From contig WFNC01000420.1 of assembly GCA_015488785.1 (NCBI GenBank), forward strand, positions 1 to 6,665: a stretch of DNA of 6,665 nt. The letters run 5' to 3'. The notes under the pieces were generated by a model. That model saw nothing but the letters and a program-made list of their open reading frames with translations, had not been told where the DNA came from and did no database searches. The position numbers and the translations under genes were made by a program. Source of the DNA: Flavobacteriales bacterium (GTDB lineage: Bacteria; Bacteroidota; Bacteroidia; Flavobacteriales_D; Parvicellaceae). This document shows positions 1 to 6,440 of this stretch, in pieces; position 1 is the stretch's first letter; each line of letters begins with the position of its first letter.

Positions 1-53
1 AAGAAGTTGTGTGTTTTTTTAGTCCATTACTAATTTTACACGCTACGTTACCA
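1..53 (+). repeat. Right half of an attC-like recombination site (partial)
   Basis: The window opens inside what looks like the 3' half of an attC-like site. It ends in the core CTACGTTACCA, with the GTT junction at 47-49. Read in reverse complement, AAC is followed by GTAGC, then GTGTAA and AGTAATGG. This resembles the AAC, GTTG, GTATAA, GTAGTTGCGG arrangement of the complete site at 816-943. The left half is outside the window, so folding cannot be tested. The main support is that the sequence right after the junction (GTTACCATTT, 47-56) returns as its exact reverse complement at 813-822. Confidence 0.5.
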
Positions 54-81
54 TTTATTAAAAAACGAAAAACAAATCGAG

Positions 82-87
82 TATAAT
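82..87 (+). promoter_or_regulatory. Possible -10 box upstream of the secreted-protein gene
   Basis: TATAAT lies 35 bp upstream of the start codon of the 204-aa gene. No convincing -35 box (TTGACA) or Bacteroidota TAnnTTTG element sits at the right distance. In sequence this AT-rich the match may be chance. Confidence 0.2.
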
Positions 88-121
88 ATTAATTAAAAAC
101 AAATTCAAAATCAAAAAAATT

Positions 122-736
122 ATGAAAAGAACAATTATTTTAATCGCATTAACTTTTTTATTCACAACCAATTCTTTTGCACAAAAAAAATATTTTGCTG
201 AAGTTTATGTAGTTAATGGTGTAGAAGCATATATTCTAAATGAACCTGTTCGACCTTATGAAATTGTGTATGGAAAAGGGCAAGGAATTAATTGGTCAAG
301 TGCAATCACTGGTGGTCTAATAAATAGTAGTATTTCAACAAAAGTTGGAAAGTTTATTAAAAGTGTTGTTAAAAAAGCAGAAAAAGATGGAAAAACAATT
401 GATGCAATAATTTATACAAGTGGAAAGAATGTAACAGCAGTTAAATTTACAGACGAACCAACGGAAGAAACTAAACAAAAAGCAAAAGTTCATAGATTAA
501 ATGGAATACCAACTTATGTAATGTGCGAACCTTACAAAGAATTTAGAGTTACCAAAAGTAAAAAAGGTGGAATTAAATGGAAATCCGCAATAACTGGTGG
601 TTTAATTAATAATAGTATTGAACAAGATTTAATGAAATTTGCGAAAAAGTTCAAAAAAATGTATAGTAAACAACAAATTGATGCTCTATATTACACAAGT
701 GGAAAATCTTGTGACGGAATTGTTTTCGAAAAGTAA
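122..736 (+). CDS. Secreted protein of unknown function with two tandem ~80-aa domains
   Basis: I do not recognise the family. The 204-aa product starts with a clear Sec signal peptide: MKR, a hydrophobic core at residues 4-15, and a probable signal peptidase I site after SFA (residue 20) ahead of QKK. The mature protein should be periplasmic or secreted; there is no lipobox Cys and no later membrane segment. It consists of two homologous repeats, about residues 27-110 and 122-203. Shared landmarks are VNG/LNG with a Tyr and Glu-Pro, then W-S/K-SAITGGLIN-S/N-SI, then IDA-x-x-YTSGK. Repeat 2 has two Cys (135 and 197) that repeat 1 lacks. No catalytic motif is evident. The start is the first ATG, directly ahead of the signal peptide, with no Shine-Dalgarno sequence, as is usual in Bacteroidota. 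It is the only gene in cassette 1. Confidence 0.85.
   Translation: MKRTIILIALTFLFTTNSFAQKKYFAEVYVVNGVEAYILNEPVRPYEIVYGKGQGINWSSAITGGLINSSISTKVGKFIKSVVKKAEKDGKTIDAIIYTSGKNVTAVKFTDEPTEETKQKAKVHRLNGIPTYVMCEPYKEFRVTKSKKGGIKWKSAITGGLINNSIEQDLMKFAKKFKKMYSKQQIDALYYTSGKSCDGIVFEK
200..730 (+). repeat. Internal tandem domain duplication within the secreted-protein gene
   Basis: Codons 27-110 (200-451) and 122-203 (485-730) encode two copies of the same domain, joined by a short charged linker. Identity is highest around the SAITGGLIN block (about residues 59-68 and 155-164) and the YTSGK block (98-102 and 191-195). The DNA copies have diverged at many silent and non-silent positions, so the duplication is old. 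Confidence 0.8.
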
Positions 737-815
737 AATTATAACAGAATTATTATCTGAATGATTTACTGTTAAAAAATGAAATTTTGACGGAAACAAA
801 ATGTAAAAAAACAAA

Positions 816-943
816 TGGTAACAACGTATACAGTAATTGCGGTTTTGTGCTTAACTCAAAATTTTGTACTTTTACAAAGTTAAGTGTTTAACCCAAAGTT
901 TCGGCATTTAAAATCCGCAACTACGGTTATACCAACGTTGTAC
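816..943 (+). repeat. attC-like recombination site (128 bp) closing cassette 1
   Basis: The outer boxes are R'' TGGTAAC (816-822) and R' GTTGTAC (937-943). Inside, 826-842 (GTATACAGTAATTGCGG) pairs with 915-932 (CCGCAACTACGGTTATAC). The stem consists of GTATA/TATAC, a bulge with one extra base on the right arm, then a 10-position arm with one wobble. Unequal arms with extrahelical bases are typical of attC sites, where they set strand choice for the integrase. The 72-nt loop (843-914) contains GTGTTTAACCCAAAGTT at 884-900, shared with the site at 6441, and a looser copy from 847. R' departs from the GTTRRRY consensus at one position. With the leader of the next gene this site fills the gene-free stretch 737-1071; nothing else is evident in 737-815. 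Confidence 0.75.
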
Positions 944-976
944 ACAAGCAATGAAACCAGCCGCACAAACAGCACA

Positions 977-1021
977 TTTGGTTTTTTTGCCGAAACATAA
1001 GCCAACACAAAAAAAACCAAA
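977..1021 (+). promoter_or_regulatory. Stem-loop in the leader of the SMC-like gene
   Basis: TTTGGTTTTTTTG (977-989) is the inverse of CAAAAAAAACCAAA (1008-1021), giving about 13 bp with one bulged A and an 18-nt loop. It lies 50 bp upstream of the start codon and is followed nearby by a T6 run (1029-1034). It could act as an attenuator, a transcript stabiliser, or a barrier to read-through from cassette 1. The stem is nearly all A-T, so its strength is doubtful. No convincing promoter was found in this leader. Confidence 0.35.
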
Positions 1022-1042
1022 AGAGCTGTTTTTTGCCAACGC
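1001..1042 (+). repeat. GCCAAC motif pair ahead of the operon
   Basis: GCCAACAC (1001-1008) and GCCAACGC (1035-1042) belong to a short motif that recurs after the operon at 6328, 6367 and 6407. A related CCAACGTT or CCCAACGTT is part of both complete attC-like sites (932-939 and 6544-6552). They may be remnants of degenerate recombination sites. Confidence 0.35.
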
Positions 1043-1071
1043 TTAGAACAAAATAAAACAAGAAAAAAAGA

Positions 1072-3795
1072 ATGCTAAATAAAATTGTAATTATAAACTC
1101 TGAACTATACGCCAAAGCAAGTATTCATATCGGAGAAAGTTCAAGTATTCAAATTACAGCCGAAAATAATGTTGGAAAAAGTTCTTTCATTAACGCACTT
1201 AACTTCTTATACATAACAGATAGAGACCAAATGCGATTTGAAGATGACAGAAAACTATCTGACTCAATGAAACACTATTTTGACGGAACAAGTCTTCATA
1301 GTTTTATTATTTTTGAAATACTAAAGAATGGCTACTACTCTATTCTAGTAAAAGCAACACCAGAAAACACAATAGAATATTATAAAATTACAGGAGAATA
1401 TGATGAATCTTGTTTTGTAGAAACTAACAATGGGAAATTTAAAGCAAGAAGATGGAATGATGTTCTTCAATTGCTTACGCTCAAAAATCCGACTGATATT
1501 CCAATTAAACTATCAAATGAAGAATTATATAATTTAGTTTACAATTCTGACAAAAATAAAAACCCAGTTGTTTGGCTTAAAAAATCTGTAAAAAGAAACG
1601 GTAGAAAATCATTTTCAAATAGTTTTACGGACATTTATAGACACTTAATTAGAACAAGTGATATAAATGAAAAGTCATTTAAAAATGCTCTTTTAGTAGC
1701 AGATGGACAACAACACATTCCCTTAAATGTTCTTTCAAGCACTAGCTTTGAAAAAATAGAAGAGTTTGAAAAAAAGAAAACACACCTTCAGCATTTAATT
1801 TCGATTAAACCAAATTTTCAAAAGTTAAAACTACTTAATGACGAGTTCATAAGTCAAGAAGCAATTCTAGGTAAATTAAAAAATACTTTTCTTAAAAAGT
1901 TTAATAAAGTTGAGCAAGATTTGTCTGATAAAATAAATGACAATAGCGAACTTTCTATATCTATCAGAACTTTACAAACCAAAATAGATGTTACCTTAAC
2001 TAAAGAACGAGACGAATTAATAAGTACGAAAACTACAATAGGAAATAACACTACAGCTCTAATAAACACTAACAAAGAGATATTTAAAGAATTAGATGAG
2101 TTAAAAGAATACGAACCAAAGTCAGATAATTTACTTTATCAAGGTTTCAAAAATAATTTAAAAGATGAAGAAAAGAAACATACAGAGTTGGTTTCAAAAC
2201 TAAGTCAATTGGAACGCAGTAAATTTACTGAAAGAGAAATTCTAGATGCAATTAAAAAACTAAAAACTGATATTGAGAAAAAAGGAAATGCAATTAAACG
2301 TTTTGATAATTTACTTTATCAAAACATTTCTAAAGACGAGCAAACGATTAAAAAGGTTTATACTTTTTTAAATCGAGATTTAGCAGAACTTGATAAATCA
2401 AAAATTGTACAAGAAATTACAAAGTCTGATTTTCCTTTACAGTTTTTTGATGGATTAATTGATGTTTCAGGTATTGAAATAGAAAATGAGCTTCCTACTA
2501 TTAAAAAACTTCAAGATGAACTTTTAGTTAGAGAAAAAGAACTTATAGAGAAGAATTCTCAATTACAGATTACACAAAATAGAAAAGGTGTAGAAAAGGA
2601 AATTCAAACATTAAGTAATTCGATTAAAACTAATTCTGAATTCATAAAAAGGATTGAGAAAAAACCAGAATTGAAACTTAAAATTGAAAGTAATGAAAAA
2701 GAAATTGAAGTCCTTGAAAAAGATTTAACAAACAATGCTCAAAAAATCATAGATAAAGATTTAGAGATAAAAAAAACAAAAACAGCTTTATCAGTAAAAA
2801 CAAACGAAAGAAAAAAACACAAAGAGGATTTAAACACATTTAAAAAGCAATACCAAGAAATTATAGATTCAACAGATATTTATGAAATTGAAGAGATTTT
2901 AGATACTGATTTTGAAAAAATATCTGATGATTTTCAATCAAGATATAAAAAATTTCTTCGCATAAAAGAAAATAGGAATAATCTTAAAAATGACCTACAC
3001 AACGTATTAAAAATGGATGTGCAAGACATCAAATCATTTATTCGTGATGTTGATGAAGAAATTGTAAACATTCCTCAAACTGAAAAAGTTATAAATAGCC
3101 TTTTAGATACTCTTTCACACGAAATTGGGAGTCCAACACATTCTTTTATTACACAGTACAATGATTTTAAAACTTTTGTTTCAAGAAGTTACAATCAAAG
3201 GTTGGCAGAATATCCAATTTCTAATATTCAGAGTGTTAAAGTGAAAATTGATGACAACACAGATTTAATTGAAGATTTAGAGAAAATATCTAAATTGAAA
3301 TTTTCGGATGGTTTAGATTTTGACAATGCTAATTCAGAATCAAAAGAAGCATTACACAGGCAATTAACGAACAGTAACGGAAAAGCTATTAACATTGTCG
3401 ATTTGTTTAAAATTAATGTCGAAATAATTAAAGTTACAGGTAAAACAGAAACAATAGACCTTTCTAAGCAAGTACAATCAAGAGGAACTAATATAGTTTT
3501 AAAATTATATTTATTCTTAAACATAATAAAAGAGTTAGTACATAACAATAATGAAAATCGCACTATAATTTATGTAGATGAACTTGATGCAATTGGTCAA
3601 AAAAACGTCAAGCATTTAATTCAATTTTGCAAAATAAATTATTTTGTACCCATTTTTGCTGCACCTAGGAAAGTTGAAGGAATTGAAAAATATTATTTAT
3701 TAAAAGAACCACAAACCGATTCAAAAAATAAGAGAAAAAAGATTTCATTTGGTGAGCTTCAATCGTTTCCAGTAATTTACCGAGATGCAGAATAA
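1072..3795 (+). CDS. jetC: SMC/MukB-like ATPase, JetC-type subunit of a Wadjet-like system
   Basis: This is a 907-aa ATPase of condensin architecture: N-terminal ATPase lobe (about 1-225), long charged coiled coil (225-410), non-coiled apex (about 430-475), return coil (475-645) and C-terminal lobe (650-907). Walker A is at 30-38 (AENNVGKSS), with Ala where P-loops usually have the first Gly. The signature region is SRGT (803-806) instead of LSGG. Walker B is TIIYVDELD (831-839), with Asp836 and catalytic Glu837. The later switch strand PIFAAPR (860-866) lacks a His. The apex has no CXXC, which argues against a Rad50 zinc hook. In Wadjet/MksB systems a dimer of this protein with JetA and JetB forms the ATP-driven DNA motor. 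It is shorter than the roughly 1,100 residues usual there. The start opens the first beta strand directly, after a weak A/G-rich leader. Its end overlaps the nuclease gene by 11 bp. The SMC class is firm; the JetC assignment rests on the partners. Confidence 0.85.
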   Translation: MLNKIVIINSELYAKASIHIGESSSIQITAENNVGKSSFINALNFLYITDRDQMRFEDDRKLSDSMKHYFDGTSLHSFIIFEILKNGYYSILVKATPENTIEYYKITGEYDESCFVETNNGKFKARRWNDVLQLLTLKNPTDIPIKLSNEELYNLVYNSDKNKNPVVWLKKSVKRNGRKSFSNSFTDIYRHLIRTSDINEKSFKNALLVADGQQHIPLNVLSSTSFEKIEEFEKKKTHLQHLISIKPNFQKLKLLNDEFISQEAILGKLKNTFLKKFNKVEQDLSDKINDNSELSISIRTLQTKIDVTLTKERDELISTKTTIGNNTTALINTNKEIFKELDELKEYEPKSDNLLYQGFKNNLKDEEKKHTELVSKLSQLERSKFTEREILDAIKKLKTDIEKKGNAIKRFDNLLYQNISKDEQTIKKVYTFLNRDLAELDKSKIVQEITKSDFPLQFFDGLIDVSGIEIENELPTIKKLQDELLVREKELIEKNSQLQITQNRKGVEKEIQTLSNSIKTNSEFIKRIEKKPELKLKIESNEKEIEVLEKDLTNNAQKIIDKDLEIKKTKTALSVKTNERKKHKEDLNTFKKQYQEIIDSTDIYEIEEILDTDFEKISDDFQSRYKKFLRIKENRNNLKNDLHNVLKMDVQDIKSFIRDVDEEIVNIPQTEKVINSLLDTLSHEIGSPTHSFITQYNDFKTFVSRSYNQRLAEYPISNIQSVKVKIDDNTDLIEDLEKISKLKFSDGLDFDNANSESKEALHRQLTNSNGKAINIVDLFKINVEIIKVTGKTETIDLSKQVQSRGTNIVLKLYLFLNIIKELVHNNNENRTIIYVDELDAIGQKNVKHLIQFCKINYFVPIFAAPRKVEGIEKYYLLKEPQTDSKNKRKKISFGELQSFPVIYRDAE

Positions 3796-4609
3796 GACTT
3801 TTTATAATTTCATATTAAAATTACTAAAGGAAGAAAAAATTAATGCTTCTTCTGTTAGTCCATCTATTAAAAAAAGTGGTGACTTTAAAACTTTGCTTAA
3901 TGGTAATTTCATTTCCTATTCTCAAGCAGTTTCAGGTGGTGGAAGTTATCTTATAAATAACAAAGAAAACTTGCAATTATATTTCAAGAGCAAATTCCCT
4001 AAAGAACTTCAAGATAGTTATTCTGCTGTTGGAAATATTGGAACATACAGAAACACAAAAACAGGTAAAAGAAAAAGTCAGAATGTAGTGTTAGTAAGAG
4101 GGTTTAAAAACGTAAAGATAAATTCCGAAATTGTAGATTTAGAAAAATTTACAAATTTATTTGGTACTTTTTCTGCTCAAGTCTACAAACTAGAAACTAA
4201 TAAAATTTGTATTGTAGAAAATTTGGATTCTTTTCTATTATCTGAAAAGGTAATTGATAAAGATTATGTATTTATTCATACTTATGGAGGTTTAGGAAAA
4301 TCCGTTTTAAACAAATTTATAGCTAAAGAAGTACTGATTTTCCCTGATTACGACTACAAAGGATTACAAAACTATTTAATGGTCAAGAAGGTCTTTCCAA
4401 ATGCAGAGATATTTATTCCAAAAGACTATGAAAAACTTTTTAAAACATTTTCGAGAACAATTAAAACAAAACAAGGAAGAGAGCAAAACCCAAGTAAAGA
4501 AGTAAAAGAATCAATTGACGAAAATGTTGTAAAGGTTAGAACAGACATTTACAAAAGCAAACGATTTTTAGAACAACAAGCATTATTTGTAAAACATCAA
4601 GATGATTAA
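3785..4609 (+). CDS. jetD: Compact Toprim-domain nuclease, JetD-like
   Basis: This 274-aa protein has a C-terminal Toprim fold like that of the Wadjet nuclease JetD/MksG. The first acidic residue is Glu145 in CIVENLDSF (142-150). A glycine turn HTYGGLGK follows at 165-172, and the DxD pair is Asp188/Asp190 in FPDYDYKG (186-193). A C-terminal FLEQQ (261-265) resembles the LEQE-type motif near the end of JetD proteins. All expected metal-binding acids are present, so catalytic activity is likely. In Wadjet, JetD cuts DNA once the SMC motor has stalled on a small circle. The region before the Toprim domain (1-135) is much shorter than in usual JetD proteins of about 380-400 aa; it is basic, with GGGSYL at 51-56, and may form a reduced DNA- or partner-binding domain. 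The start overlaps the SMC gene by 11 bp and the end overlaps the next gene by 8 bp, which implies translational coupling. Confidence 0.85.
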   Translation: MQNKTFYNFILKLLKEEKINASSVSPSIKKSGDFKTLLNGNFISYSQAVSGGGSYLINNKENLQLYFKSKFPKELQDSYSAVGNIGTYRNTKTGKRKSQNVVLVRGFKNVKINSEIVDLEKFTNLFGTFSAQVYKLETNKICIVENLDSFLLSEKVIDKDYVFIHTYGGLGKSVLNKFIAKEVLIFPDYDYKGLQNYLMVKKVFPNAEIFIPKDYEKLFKTFSRTIKTKQGREQNPSKEVKESIDENVVKVRTDIYKSKRFLEQQALFVKHQDD

Positions 4610-5825
4610 GCTATCAGGTAAACATATATTAAAATTTCTACAAATTCATTATGAATTTGTACAAGATGCCTTTAACTGTAGTAAGCCAGATTTTATTATA
4701 GATAGTGATATCCTTGAAAAATTAATTGAAGAATATAATATTAGTAATGACCCGAAAATTTCAATATCAAAGCTAATTGATGTGAAATTTTGCAGGCAAC
4801 TTCCAACTAAAGACTATAAATTAGATACTCACTACACTTCATTTCTGCAATTTATTTTTGATGACTTCACACTTGATTTACCTCAAACTTTAAAAGAAAG
4901 GTACAGGACTGTTTTTGAACTATTTACAGCATTAAAAACAGAATTAAAAGCAAATAAAATAATTGTTTTAATTCAAAATATTATTAGTGTAATTGATGTG
5001 TTCTTAAACGACATTCATAGACAAACACAACGGTTATTAAGCGATACTGAATCATTGAAAGTAAATGCAAATGAATATTCTGATTTATCAAAGAGGTTAG
5101 AAAAAGCAGTTTTTTGGATTGATGAATATATTGAACCATTAAATAAAATTTTAGAAAAAGGACATCCCGAATCCTTTTATTCAGCTTTAGTAGAAATACA
5201 AAAATATACTAGTGAAAAACAATATATTGCCGATAGCTTTAAATTAAAGAGAGAATATAAAAAGCTTTATGGCTCTGTAATTTATGCTCGTACTGAATTA
5301 GACCACAATTTACAAAAACTAACAAGAGAACTAAGACCGTTATTAGACAGAATCAAAAGCGATTCAATCATTTTAAGTGGCTTTTATCATTTTGTTGAAA
5401 ATGTAGATTACCCTGAAAAATATATCATTCCAATACCAAGTACAATAAAGAAGACAAAAGGAAGTGCTATCTTTAAAGAGTTTCATAGTGAAGCTGAATT
5501 TTTTGTAGACCAATTTAACTACAAGACTTCTGATGTTTATTATGAAGAACAGATTGAAGAACAAGAATGGCTTCCAGATTCTACATACTTCAAAGAGCAG
5601 TTATTGAAAGAAGATAAAGTTGATAATTTTTATTTGTGGTGTTTTGATGCTTTGAAAAAGCATACTGATGAAATTACATTATCAAAATATTTTTCGATAA
5701 CCAATCTTTTATTAGAAGAAGATTTGGTGGCTGAATACAAAGAGGATGAAAGAATAACAATAGAATTAAAAGACGCTTCTATAAAAATACCTAAAGTGAG
5801 AGTTTATGAGAGAGTATCCAAGTGA
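4602..5825 (+). CDS. jetA: Helical kleisin-like subunit, JetA/MksF-like
   Basis: This is a 407-aa, mainly helical acidic protein without signal peptide or membrane segment. Residues 1-105 look like an N-terminal winged-helix domain and 105-260 a helical bundle. Residues 265-330 form an extended linker with Pro-rich PIPS (277-280) and an acidic EEQIEEQEW stretch (315-323), followed by a C-terminal winged-helix-like region (330-400). This order matches kleisin-type subunits of Muk/Mks/Jet complexes, which bridge the two SMC heads by their two ends. The primary sequence gives no diagnostic motif; the assignment rests on architecture, size (JetA is often about 450-500 aa) and position between an SMC/Toprim pair and a MukE-like gene. 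It overlaps the nuclease gene by 8 bp and the next gene by 20 bp, and has no Shine-Dalgarno sequence. Confidence 0.65.
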   Translation: MIKLSGKHILKFLQIHYEFVQDAFNCSKPDFIIDSDILEKLIEEYNISNDPKISISKLIDVKFCRQLPTKDYKLDTHYTSFLQFIFDDFTLDLPQTLKERYRTVFELFTALKTELKANKIIVLIQNIISVIDVFLNDIHRQTQRLLSDTESLKVNANEYSDLSKRLEKAVFWIDEYIEPLNKILEKGHPESFYSALVEIQKYTSEKQYIADSFKLKREYKKLYGSVIYARTELDHNLQKLTRELRPLLDRIKSDSIILSGFYHFVENVDYPEKYIIPIPSTIKKTKGSAIFKEFHSEAEFFVDQFNYKTSDVYYEEQIEEQEWLPDSTYFKEQLLKEDKVDNFYLWCFDALKKHTDEITLSKYFSITNLLLEEDLVAEYKEDERITIELKDASIKIPKVRVYERVSK

Positions 5826-6339
5826 ACATAATAAAATAGTTAGTGAATTGTTAGACGGTAAATTCATAATTTCACCAAGTCCATTGTTTTATACAATACA
5901 GGAACTTGAAGATGATTACACAGAGTTTTTTATAAAATCTTTTAACTTTAAATTGAATATTGAAGCTGAATTTACATATTTATCGTCTAATGAAGTAACC
6001 GAAAAAAGAACTCGTGATTTCACTTTATTCTTGGCAATATTGTCGAGAGAATTAGATTATTCAGGCAAAAACTTTAGGGATAAAATAGAGTTGGGTTCTT
6101 TTGATATTGACGAAACAGAAGAACTATTACGACAATCAAGTAAATGGGAGATTTTAGAAAAAACTACAGTTTCCGATTTTGAAAAATTTATTAAGACTTG
6201 GAGAAGTAAAAATTTAATGATTATTGACGGGAATAAATTTAAGTTTACAAAAGCCGTCAAGCTATTTTTCTCTTTTGCAATGGAAATTGCTGAAGAAAAA
6301 CTAAAAGAAAAAACAGATGAAGAAAAAGCCAACGCATAA
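5806..6339 (+). CDS. jetB: Small MukE/DUF4194-like (KITE) subunit, JetB/MksE-like
   Basis: This 177-aa protein opens with IVSELLDGKFIIS (11-23), then FYTIQELEDDYTEFF (28-42) and a TYLSS segment (57-61). This pattern resembles MukE/JetB proteins, where a 'Ll-G-fI' opening precedes an N-terminal winged helix. A second winged-helix-like part (about 70-160) ends in a beta pair around LMIIDGNKFKF (137-147). KITE subunits of this kind dimerise and bind the kleisin linker near the SMC heads and DNA. It is a little shorter than typical JetB (about 200 aa). The start overlaps the upstream gene by 20 bp, the longest overlap in the operon. The last codons (Ala-Asn-Ala-stop) are formed by a GCCAACGC copy of the flanking motif, so the gene end runs into the repeat region. 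The family call is from pattern and context, not from a catalytic motif. Confidence 0.62.
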   Translation: MREYPSEHNKIVSELLDGKFIISPSPLFYTIQELEDDYTEFFIKSFNFKLNIEAEFTYLSSNEVTEKRTRDFTLFLAILSRELDYSGKNFRDKIELGSFDIDETEELLRQSSKWEILEKTTVSDFEKFIKTWRSKNLMIIDGNKFKFTKAVKLFFSFAMEIAEEKLKEKTDEEKANA

Positions 6340-6414
6340 AGCCATACACATTTGCAATTCGCACCAGCCAACGACTAAAGCCAAAATTGCAAAAGAGTAT
6401 GTCTTTTCCAACGC
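6328..6414 (+). repeat. Three GCCAACG-type motif copies at the 3' end of the operon
   Basis: GCCAACGC (6328-6335, overlapping the last codons of the JetB-like gene), GCCAACGA (6367-6374) and TCCAACGC (6407-6414) are spaced 39-40 bp apart. The first two are followed by a short variable part and TAAAGCCA. Regular spacing and the presence of the same motif before the operon suggest one repeat family bounding the operon inside the cassette. Confidence 0.45.
6351..6393 (+). repeat. Inverted repeat after the Wadjet-like operon
   Basis: TTTGCAATT (6351-6359) and AATTGCAAA (6385-6393) form a perfect 9-bp stem with a 25-nt loop that starts 12 bases after the stop codon of the last operon gene. A T-tract does not follow directly (T4 only at 6404-6407), so a Rho-independent terminator is not supported. 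It could stabilise the mRNA end. Confidence 0.35.
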
Positions 6415-6440
6415 TAGCAACTAACGGAAAGAAAGCCAGT

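Larger units (their letters stand above)
48..937 (+). mobile_element. Integron-type gene cassette 1 (890 bp)
   Basis: The segment runs from the cut point in the G^TT junction at 47/48 to the next G^TT junction at 937/938. Its first bases (GTTACCATTT counting the preceding G, 47-56) are exactly complementary to AAATGGTAAC at 813-822, the R'' box of the attC-like site at its 3' end. In integron cassettes R'' pairs with R' in the circular form, so this complementarity marks one cassette unit. It holds one + strand gene with the attC-like site downstream, which is the standard layout, and 890 bp is a usual cassette size. No integrase is in view, so membership of an active integron is inferred. 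Confidence 0.75.

Noticed and set aside
742..774. Inverted repeat TAACAG/CTGTTA after the secreted-protein gene as a terminator
   Set aside because: The stem is 6 bp with a 21-nt loop and is followed by an A-run instead of a T-tract on the plus strand.
938..1071. Bacteroidota promoter (TTTG and TAnnTTTG) ahead of the SMC-like gene
   Set aside because: TTTG strings are present but none has a TAnnTTTG partner at the expected spacing.
927..1115. Hydrophobic 62-aa minus-strand reading frame
   Set aside because: It covers the cassette junction, the leader hairpin and the start of the SMC-like gene. Its Phe/Leu-rich sequence comes from reading A-rich leader DNA backwards.
2300..2500. Rad50-type zinc hook at the apex of the SMC arm
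   Set aside because: No CXXC motif or any cysteine is present in this part of the protein.
3228..3563. 111-aa minus-strand reading frame inside the SMC-like gene
   Set aside because: The plus strand here encodes the conserved ATPase C-terminal lobe, so the frame is a shadow.
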